Source of the DNA: Desulfobacteria bacterium
Lineage (GTDB): Bacteria > Desulfobacterota > Desulfobacteria > Desulfobacterales > C00003060
Reading direction: 5' to 3'
Assembly (NCBI GenBank): GCA_030145035.1
Contig: JAQYWL010000494.1
Coordinates: forward strand, 1 to 6,206
Length of the DNA: 6,206 nucleotides
Part shown: one piece after another, positions 1-4,712 of the stretch
How the letters are laid out: every line of letters starts with the position of its first letter
How positions within the stretch are numbered: the stretch's first letter is position 1
Program-made: the position numbers and the translations under genes
Notes under the pieces: model-generated
What the model saw: only the letters and a program-made list of their open reading frames with translations
What the model was told of the DNA's origin: nothing
The model's database searches: none

Positions 1-259
1 TCCTCTGATTAAAGATTAAAAGCCGGATATTGGAATTGAGATGGAGAGGTTTGCCCGAATTTGGCTTAAACTGACACCATTCAGCATAATCTCAATCGTT
101 GAAGTCAAATTCCCCCCTTGTTCTCGGATTGTCCACAGGCCCTCGCACAACTGCACAACCCAAAACCGCCATATGTTGTGATCGCTTTTTCCTTGACGCA
201 CAAGGCCAATTCTCCTATACTCACCCCACCCAAAAGCGAGTTCTTATCAATTTATCAAT
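1..259. other. Non-coding stretch at left edge, no convincing gene
   Basis: Both strands have short open frames here (a 46-codon frame at 41-181 on plus, a 61-codon GTG-start frame at 16-201 on minus), but neither has a recognisable domain, and only one strand could be coding. The stretch contains a perfect two-copy heptamer (GATTAAA at 7-13 and 14-20) and an orphan plus-strand promoter at 193-221. Its right boundary coincides with the point where DsbD-like homology stops, so it may be sequence brought in by a deletion or an insertion that destroyed the DsbD-like gene. Confidence 0.4.
193..221 (+). promoter_or_regulatory. Sigma70-like promoter with no evident gene downstream
   Basis: A -35 box TTGACG (193-198) is separated by exactly 17 bases from a -10 box TATACT (216-221). 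Each box differs from consensus at one or two positions and the spacing is optimal. Transcription would begin near 228 and run right, antisense to the DsbD-like remnant and then to the dsrE-like gene. No plus-strand gene is recognisable before hsp20 at 2846. It could be a relic of a rearrangement, the promoter of an unrecognised small RNA, or chance. Confidence 0.45.
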
Positions 260-421
260 TATAACAATGGCCACTTGAAAGGATTCGCCAGGGTGGATGC
301 GGGCGTGAGATGCATAAGCTTCAACTCTAACCACATCCATGTCTTTGGGCGCTTGTGCGGCTGATAATGGTAAGAAGAAGCATAAGAATAATGTGACTGT
401 TAATAAAAAGTTTTTGACCAT
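221..421 (-). pseudogene. 5' remnant of a DsbD-like thiol:disulfide interchange gene
   Basis: Residues 1-22 form a typical signal peptide: Lys at position 3, a long Leu/Phe core, then a small-residue cleavage site near AAQA. Residues 29-54 (VRVEAYASHARIHPGESFQV, then AIVI) resemble the start of the N-terminal periplasmic domain of DsbD/ScsB-type reductases, which carry electrons from cytoplasmic thioredoxin to periplasmic substrates. Those proteins are normally around 550-750 residues. Here the similarity stops near base 260 and 12 unrelated codons lead to a stop, with no membrane domain or thioredoxin domain following. No clear ribosome binding site precedes the ATG. I read it as a truncated, non-functional fragment. 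A short secreted protein of its own is a less likely alternative. Confidence 0.5.
244..265. repeat. Short TTATCAA repeat at the DsbD truncation point
   Basis: TTATCAA occurs at 244-250 and again at 252-258 with one extra T between, followed by the related TTATAAC at 259-265. The repeat lies exactly where DsbD-like coding similarity ends. It shares the 7-base period and the single-base interruption seen in the repeat at 443-507. Confidence 0.45.
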
Positions 422-442
422 TTTGGTTTCAGAAGTTGTAGG

Positions 443-507
443 CGTTCACAGGTTCAGAGTTCACCGTTCAGATTTTCGGTGAACCCTGAACCCCTGAACC
501 CTGAACC
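443..507. repeat. Inverted array of GTTCA-type heptamers forming a large hairpin
   Basis: Four heptamers of the form NGTTCAN (443-449, 451-457, 458-464, 465-471) face four of the reverse form NTGAACC (479-485, 486-492, 494-500, 501-507). Single extra bases at 450 and 493 make the two sides nearly mirror images. Bases 451-466 pair with 477-492 at 15 of 16 positions, around a 10-base loop. The element starts 10 bases past the stop of the dsrE-like gene on the minus strand. No T-run follows on either strand, so it is not a classical terminator, although it could stabilise a 3' end. Confidence 0.8.
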
Positions 508-516
508 GAGGTGTTT

Positions 517-840
517 TTAAAAGGTTATGACCTTGTCTGCTTCTGCCATCAGTTCGTAAAGGTCGTCCATCCAGGCCAGAGGACACGATGCTGAACCCGT
601 TTGACCACGGATTTTGAGGCATACGCCTCAGACCAAAAACTCACCCCCTGCCTCCATAAACTCTTCAGTCAATGCGGTTACGTTGAATTCCTCGGTACTG
701 AACTCCTGGAACTCAACCGCTTTGCCCAGCATGTACACGGACACCTCCTGTTCCTTCTTAACAAGGGCCACGTTCGCCAGGCGCATGGCGTTGTGCGCAG
801 TTTCCGGATCATTGGAAGAAATTGTGATAAACCATTTCAT
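517..840 (-). CDS. DsrE-family sulfur-relay/redox protein, probable selenoprotein (TGA at 628-630 read as Sec)
   Basis: The ATG at 838-840 has AGGGAG six bases upstream. Residues 1-70 form a DsrE-fold start (MKWFITISSNDPE, an AMRLANVAL helix, EVSVYMLGKAVEF) and end in GGEFLV. Next is an in-frame TGA, then 36 further codons to TAA at 517-519: GVCLKIRGQTGSASCP followed by LAWMDDLYELMAEADKVITF. Small DsrE-family proteins carry CxxC at this point (typically ILVCxxC) and end in a helix plus a DKVxTF-like strand, so the TGA replaces the first Cys and gives U71-G-V-C74. A SECIS-like hairpin follows the TGA. Full length is 107 residues, normal for the family; the 70-residue version would lack the active site and last strand. 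The role is probably cytoplasmic sulfur transfer or thiol redox. It lies 20 bases after tmk, likely in one transcript. A pseudogene with a Cys-to-stop change is the alternative. Confidence 0.85.
594..630 (-). promoter_or_regulatory. Bacterial SECIS-like element directing Sec at TGA 628-630
   Basis: Read on the minus strand, 14 bases after the TGA comes a 7-bp stem, AATCCGT (607-613) with ACGGGTT (594-600), including one G-U pair. It is capped by a six-base loop, GGTCAA (601-606). A short apical stem, a small loop opening with G, and a loop about 22 bases from the UGA all fit the known bacterial SECIS pattern recognised by SelB. A second hairpin, TGAGGC-GTAT-GCCTCA (615-630), includes the TGA itself. 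The fold was done by eye, without an energy calculation. Confidence 0.7.
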
Positions 841-860
841 GCTTAACTCCCTTTCAAGTT

Positions 861-1511
861 TTATATAGTATTGCTCAAAACGATCTCTGCGATCTCTTTA
901 TGGATGATCTGCGGGTCTCCGGAGGCATCAATCACTCGAAAGCGTTCTGGCTCGCTTCTGGCCAATGTCAGATAGCCCTGGCGTACCTTTTCGTGAAAGG
1001 CAAGGGCTTCCTTTTCAAAACGATCTTCAGGCAGGTTCCCGGATTGGCTGTTGATACGCTGCCATGCCCGCTCAAGCCCTGCATGAACCGGCAGGTCAAG
1101 GATAAGCGTCAGATCGGGTCTGAGGCCGCCCAGCACAATCCGATGAATTTGTTGAATCAGTTTTAGGTCAAAGCCTCTGGCATATCCCTGATATACTGTG
1201 GTGGCGTCAAAGAATCGGTCTGACACGACCACCTTATTGGCAGCCAGAGCGGGTTTGATCACTTCATGGACGTGTTGTGCCCGGTCAGCCTCGTACAGAA
1301 GAAGCTCTGTTAAGGGAAGCATGGTAGCGTGCGCAGCGTCTAAGAGGATTGCGCGAATCTTGTGTCCGATCTTGGTGGCCCCTGGTTCGCGAGTGGCAAT
1401 GCACTCACAGCCCTTTGCTTGCAGCACAGGGATGAGAAGCTTTATCTGGGTGGTCTTTCCGGAACCCTCGATTCCCTCAAAGCTAATGAACATGGGTAGT
1501 GTCCGTTTCAT
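861..1511 (-). CDS. tmk: Thymidylate kinase (dTMP kinase)
   Basis: This cytoplasmic P-loop enzyme phosphorylates dTMP to dTDP with ATP, on the dTTP synthesis pathway. Visible motifs, in order: the P-loop FEGIEGSGKTTQ (11-22), the REPG segment (41-44), ADRAQH (75-80), the catalytic DR of VSDRF (D98, R99), YQGYARG (107-113), the LILDLP strand (136-141), and a lid region ending in PEDRFE (161-166). The length of 216 matches the family's usual 205-215. Homologues usually begin right at MFISFEG, so Met7 (base 1493) may be the true start; neither start has a good ribosome binding site. A GGAG lies 17 bases before the first ATG, inside a small hairpin. It sits between the YhaM-type gene (115-base spacer of repeats) and the dsrE-like gene (20-base spacer). 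The gene is intact and its function is essentially certain. Confidence 0.96.
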   Translation of the reverse strand: MKRTLPMFISFEGIEGSGKTTQIKLLIPVLQAKGCECIATREPGATKIGHKIRAILLDAAHATMLPLTELLLYEADRAQHVHEVIKPALAANKVVVSDRFFDATTVYQGYARGFDLKLIQQIHRIVLGGLRPDLTLILDLPVHAGLERAWQRINSQSGNLPEDRFEKEALAFHEKVRQGYLTLARSEPERFRVIDASGDPQIIHKEIAEIVLSNTI

Positions 1512-1519
1512 TAGTCATT

Positions 1520-1532
1520 GGAGCTTCGCTCC
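1520..1532. repeat. Small palindrome with GAA turn upstream of tmk
   Basis: GGAGC and GCTCC flank a three-base turn, read as GAA on the minus strand. This gives a 5-bp perfect hairpin containing GCGAAGC. It ends 8 bases before the tmk ATG at 1511, and the only GGAG near that start lies in its 5' arm. It is one of several GNA-turn palindromes in this window. Confidence 0.6.
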
Positions 1533-1626
1533 GCATGGCGCATGGCGCATAGCGTTTTTCCTTTTACGCTCTGCCCTCTGCGCTCTGCGCTCTGCCCTCT
1601 GCGCTTTCATTCCGCATTCCGCATTC
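1531..1626. repeat. Three consecutive heptamer tandem-repeat tracts
   Basis: The YhaM-tmk spacer is almost entirely 7-base repeats. The first tract is CCGCATG/GCGCATG/GCGCATA (1531-1551). After a short T-rich gap come five in-phase CTCTGCC or CTCTGCG units (1569-1603). One transitional unit CTTTCAT (1604-1610) leads into two TCCGCAT units (1611-1624), still in the same phase. The array runs up to the stop codon of the YhaM-type gene at 1627-1629. Such tracts mutate by slippage and are unlikely to encode anything. Confidence 0.85.
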
Positions 1627-2574
1627 CTATGCCTTTCCTCTAAAAAAGAAGCGCTCGAAAACCCTGTGGTAGGACGTCCATGAGCCATCCGGGTCTTCGG
1701 TGTCCATAAAAGCGCGTACGCCAGTGACCTTGGCGTCCAGCTCGTCCAGGTAGTACAGCATGATGGCCTCAAGGGTCTTGGGCGGCTCGGGTGATCCGAA
1801 ATCACGTGTGCCGTGGTGGCTTACGATCATGTGTTTTAAGACAAGGGCCAGGTTTTCCGGAAAGTCATTCAGGGTGGCAATCTTTGTTTCGAGCATCTCA
1901 ACCCCAATGACAATATGATTGAGGAGTCGCCCCGCGTCTGAATAGTCGATATGGGTCTCATAAGAAAACTCGTGAACCTTGCCGATGTCATGAAGGATAC
2001 CACCCGTAAGAAGGAGATCCTTGTCAATTCCCTTGTAATGGCCGGCAACCGCCTGGATGAGCCGGGCAATGGAAAGGGTGTGCTCTAACAGCCCGCCAAG
2101 GTAGGCGTGATGCATCTTCTTTGCTGCAGGGGCGGTCTTAAACAGCTCGACAAAGGTCTTATCTTCAAAAAAGGCGGCAAGAAGCCTTGACAGGTGCTGG
2201 TTTTCCACCGTCTTGCTGATCTGGATCAATTGCTCCAGCATCTGATCCGTATCGCGCTCGGTGGCTGGTAGAAAATCCCGGGCATCAACGTCGGCTGGAT
2301 CAAGCCGTTCAAGGTGTCGCACGACAAGTTGTAACGTGTCCCTGTATTCAACCGCATTTCCCTTGACTCTAACATAGTCTCCGGCCGCAAAGGCTTTGCT
2401 GATAGCCTGAACATTATCCCATGCCACTGCCTTCATGCCACCACTGCGATCCACAAGGCTTAGCGTGAGATAAGGTTCTCCGTCTTTTTTATAAGCTAGC
2501 TGCTTGTCCCGGGCGACAAAGATGTCATCTACTGCTTGTCCCGACTTGATCGTGTTCACAAATGTCTTTTTCAA
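1627..2574 (-). CDS. OB-fold/HD-domain protein, YhaM-type 3'-5' exoribonuclease
   Basis: This probably encodes a cytoplasmic metal-dependent 3'-5' exoribonuclease of the YhaM/Cbf1 family. Residues about 12-88 form a nucleic-acid-binding OB fold (YLTLSLVDRSG, YVRVKGNAVEYRDTLQLVV). An HD phosphohydrolase domain follows at about 150-290, with GGLLEHT (H165), LLTGGILHDIGK (H195, D196), NHIVIG (H220), SHHG (H253, H254) and YYLDELDAK (D277, D280). The C-terminal W-x3-Y-x2-FERFFFRG end is also family-like. The length of 315 nearly equals B. subtilis YhaM (314). The start is TTG at 2572-2574, chosen because AGGAG (minus strand of 2582-2586) lies seven bases upstream and the OB-fold begins soon after. 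It is probably the first gene of a unit continuing into tmk and the dsrE-like gene. The exact substrate is not shown by sequence. Confidence 0.9.
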   Translation of the reverse strand: MKKTFVNTIKSGQAVDDIFVARDKQLAYKKDGEPYLTLSLVDRSGGMKAVAWDNVQAISKAFAAGDYVRVKGNAVEYRDTLQLVVRHLERLDPADVDARDFLPATERDTDQMLEQLIQISKTVENQHLSRLLAAFFEDKTFVELFKTAPAAKKMHHAYLGGLLEHTLSIARLIQAVAGHYKGIDKDLLLTGGILHDIGKVHEFSYETHIDYSDAGRLLNHIVIGVEMLETKIATLNDFPENLALVLKHMIVSHHGTRDFGSPEPPKTLEAIMLYYLDELDAKVTGVRAFMDTEDPDGSWTSYHRVFERFFFRGKA

Positions 2575-2845
2575 CGACTTTCTCCTGTTCCTCTGATGGG
2601 GATTTAAGCTGCCGCCCCCCTTTTATCAAAAATCGTTCGCTATTTACAGAGTTTTCCACCGGTTTCAATGGTCTTTTGGCACGAAATCTGATTTTTGTGT
2701 TGTAATGTCTGATAGTTGGCATGGTCCGACCCGATTCTCGCAAAAGTACCCTGATCAACCCTTGACGTTCTGTCCGCCGGTATTATCTTTTGGACAAGCG
2801 TTAGACGATGACTAACTGCAATAAGATCGAAAGGAGGTGTCAGAC
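2575..2845. promoter_or_regulatory. Divergent control region between the YhaM-type gene and hsp20
   Basis: The two genes point away from each other, so promoters for both should lie here. Toward hsp20, TTGACG (2762-2767) is 16 bases from TATCTT (2784-2789), a plausible vegetative-type promoter with a start near 2796. TTAG-N7-CTAA (2801-2815) follows in the leader as a weak inverted repeat; it is not a CIRCE element. Toward the YhaM-type gene only a weak candidate was found (TTGAAA then TAAATA, minus strand of about 2645-2670). No convincing sigma32 promoter is visible. Confidence 0.4.
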
Positions 2846-3289
2846 ATGACCGCCCTAATGCCAATACTAAAACGAAGTGGATTGGTTATGCGTCCTGACC
2901 GAGACTTTTTTGATCGGTTCTTTGAGGATTTCGGGCTGCCGAGCCTGTTCTCAGAAAAAACAACGTTCACGCCAACTTTTGACGTGTCTGAGACCGAAAA
3001 AGAGCTGATCGTAACGGCTGAAGTCCCAGGGATGGACAAGAAAAATATTAACATTAACCTTTCAGACGGATTGCTGACCATCAAAGGGGAGAAAAAGCAG
3101 GAAAAAGAAGAGAAGGACGAGAACTATCATTGCGTTGAAAGACGCTACGGGACGTTTTCCAGGACCATGCGACTTCCCTCAGAGGTTGAAACTGACAAGG
3201 TGGTTGCAACTTACAAAGACGGGGTGCTGAAGATTACGCTGCCCAAATCTGAGGCTGCTAAGCCAAAAAAGATAGAGATCAAAAGCTAA
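2846..3289 (+). CDS. Hsp20-family small heat-shock protein
   Basis: This is a cytoplasmic ATP-independent chaperone that holds unfolding proteins. The 147-residue protein has a short N-terminal arm rich in Phe and Arg (PDRDFFDRFFEDF). An alpha-crystallin domain follows at about residues 42-134 (FDVSETEKELIVTAEVPGM, the LLTIKGEKK strand, RRYGTFSRTMRLP, and the GVLKITLPK hallmark). The C-terminal IEI in KKIEIKS is the I-x-I motif used for oligomer assembly. The ATG at 2846 was chosen because a perfect AAGGAGG (2831-2837) lies eight bases upstream; an upstream in-frame GTG at 2837 overlaps that site and cannot be the start. Transcription is monocistronic, ending in the terminator directly downstream, and the gene is convergent with the Memo gene. 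Confidence 0.95.
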   Translation: MTALMPILKRSGLVMRPDRDFFDRFFEDFGLPSLFSEKTTFTPTFDVSETEKELIVTAEVPGMDKKNININLSDGLLTIKGEKKQEKEEKDENYHCVERRYGTFSRTMRLPSEVETDKVVATYKDGVLKITLPKSEAAKPKKIEIKS

Positions 3290-3304
3290 CCCACCTCATC
3301 TAAA

Positions 3305-3340
3305 GCGTGTGCTGGGCAGAAGCCTGGCACACGTTTTTTT
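3305..3340 (+). terminator. Rho-independent terminator of hsp20
   Basis: CGTGTGCTGGGC (3306-3317) pairs with GCCTGGCACACG (3322-3333) over 12 positions, two of them G-U pairs. The loop is AGAA and seven T residues follow (3334-3340). It lies 16 bases past the hsp20 stop. On the minus strand the stem is not followed by a T-run, so it probably does not also terminate the convergent Memo transcript. Confidence 0.92.
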
Positions 3341-3440
3341 ATTTTCCCCCTTTGTTTTTTCTGGGGGACCCTTCCAGATAGTTTCCATTGAATCAAGAAT
3401 TGATCATGAATTCCTTAGGGTGATCCCAAGACCTTATACT

Positions 3441-4670
3441 TTACTGACAAAAGACCATGCTTGCAAAGGTCACACAACCCCTTCCCTGCTCATCTCGCCA
3501 CTGGGAATACCTCAAGAGCTTCCCTTCCCTAACTTCCATGATGCTGAGCAAGGTATAAATGGCGGAAAGCCCACAAATCTGCCGCTGGTTGGCGTCCCTT
3601 GCAACACTTTGCCAGAAACCTTCCCTGTCAAGGGCCTCAACAGACCTTAGAGTTTCGAGGTCATCACCCCGTATGTCGGTCAGATCTCCATGTGAGACAC
3701 GACGCTCATTGCCAAACTGGGGACCAATATGAGAAAGATCAACGCTTGCTATCAAGCATACCTTCCTGCCTGAAGCCACGATGGTCTCCTTTACACCGTT
3801 GACAAAATCAGAAACCCTAACATCTTGAATAGGAGAGATCCCTTGTGCTATGAAGCCGTCAAAACTTCCGCAAAGCACGGGCACGATTTTCACATCGCCT
3901 TTGTCTGCACATAAATACTTGAGCCATATTGTCTGAAGTTCGACGGAATGCTCAGCCCGATGGTAGAACTCCCCTTCAAGCAGATCCTGGTTACAATTTT
4001 CAATCAATGCCTGAACAAAATCTCTGTCCGTATCCATCAATCCCAGGGGCGTTTCAAAGGGCTTGGGGGTGACTGAAAAAAGGGGTTCGGCGGCCATATG
4101 GTTCACGCCCAGGATTATGAAGGTGTCCACTTCGTCAAGTGTTTCAATACCCCCGTATCCCCACGCATAACACGGGCCACCTCTCATGTAATCAATGTGG
4201 GGCACCATTATGCCTTTGATGCTCCCTGTGGGAATTTCCGGAAACATGTCCCCCGGCCCATCAGGGTGGCTGTAGTAGGAAGCAAGTTCCCTTTTGAGAC
4301 GTGCTGGCTCACGGTGTGCCCTGTCTCCCAGATGCAGGAAGGGACGGGTTTCGGCCTTTTTAAACTCGGTTTTTAACCTTTGTTGATACGCCTCAAATCG
4401 CTCCCCTTCCAAAAAGAGGTTCTTGTCCAGGTGGTCAATGACCTTTTGTATGTGATCGGAAAAGAGCATGTTTCCGAACGTGCGCATATAGGCGACCTGG
4501 ATGTCCTGAACAGAGTTTTCTCCGTTCAGCATGGATACGATGAAAAAGACGTGCCTGGGCACAAGAACCGTATTCTCAGCAAGGCCGCTTGCGTCCTTCA
4601 AACAGATCATCTCTTTGCCTGAGTACATGACAGGAAATGCACTGACAGACCGCATCTTGGGATATTTCAT
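3441..4670 (-). CDS. Memo-family protein (AmmeMemoRadiSam system protein B type) with N-terminal extension
   Basis: The MEMO1 fold is related to metal-dependent LigB-type dioxygenases; the bacterial function is not established. The Memo domain fills about residues 150-409, with VPHIDYMRGG (H158), ILGVNH (H191), AEHSVELQ (E240, H241), SVDLSHIGP (D311, H314) and QICGLSAI (C366). H158, H191 and C366 match the His-His-Cys positions that bind metal in human MEMO1. Plain Memo proteins are about 260-300 residues, so residues 1-149 are an added domain, mostly helical with a charged segment at 90-130; I do not recognise its fold. The start is supported by GAGG eight bases before the ATG. It follows the radical SAM gene by 42 bases, in the same frame, and the two are surely co-transcribed. 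The AMMECR1 partner is absent from this window. Confidence 0.92.
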   Translation of the reverse strand: MKYPKMRSVSAFPVMYSGKEMICLKDASGLAENTVLVPRHVFFIVSMLNGENSVQDIQVAYMRTFGNMLFSDHIQKVIDHLDKNLFLEGERFEAYQQRLKTEFKKAETRPFLHLGDRAHREPARLKRELASYYSHPDGPGDMFPEIPTGSIKGIMVPHIDYMRGGPCYAWGYGGIETLDEVDTFIILGVNHMAAEPLFSVTPKPFETPLGLMDTDRDFVQALIENCNQDLLEGEFYHRAEHSVELQTIWLKYLCADKGDVKIVPVLCGSFDGFIAQGISPIQDVRVSDFVNGVKETIVASGRKVCLIASVDLSHIGPQFGNERRVSHGDLTDIRGDDLETLRSVEALDREGFWQSVARDANQRQICGLSAIYTLLSIMEVREGKLLRYSQWRDEQGRGCVTFASMVFCQ

Positions 4671-4679
4671 ATAGACCTC

Positions 4680-4702
4680 ATAAAATCGCTTCGCGATTTT
4701 AT
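4680..4702. repeat. Perfect 10-bp palindrome between the radical SAM and Memo genes
   Basis: ATAAAATCGC (4680-4689) and GCGATTTTAT (4693-4702) pair perfectly around a three-base turn, read as GAA on the coding (minus) strand. It fills much of the 42-base spacer, starting 10 bases after the radical SAM stop and ending immediately before the Memo ribosome binding site. It could tune coupling or mRNA stability in the pair. Its GCGAAGC core repeats elsewhere in the window. Confidence 0.8.
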
Positions 4703-4712
4703 AATGACTGTT

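Noticed and set aside
16..201. 61-codon minus-strand frame and a 46-codon plus-strand frame (41-181) over the same bases
   Set aside because: They overlap on opposite strands, show no recognisable domain, and the minus-strand one starts at GTG inside the plus-strand promoter. Neither can be supported as a gene.
443..507. Heptamer hairpin as a rho-independent terminator for the tmk-dsrE unit
   Set aside because: No run of T follows the stem on the minus strand.
628..840. DsrE-like gene as a complete 70-residue protein ending at TGA
   Set aside because: It would lack the family's active-site motif and last strand, both of which are encoded in frame immediately after the TGA.
2676..2692. Sigma54-type promoter (TTGGCACG followed by a -12 region) upstream of hsp20
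   Set aside because: The -24 half is perfect, but at the correct spacing the -12 dinucleotide is GA where GC is required.
2800..2816. CIRCE heat-shock operator in the hsp20 leader
   Set aside because: Only TTAG-N7-CTAA is present; the rest of the TTAGCACTC-N9-GAGTGCTAA consensus is missing.
3346..3366. CCCCC/GGGGG inverted repeat as a terminator for the Memo gene
   Set aside because: The stem is only five base pairs with a 12-base loop, and the minus-strand downstream bases are A-rich, not T-rich.
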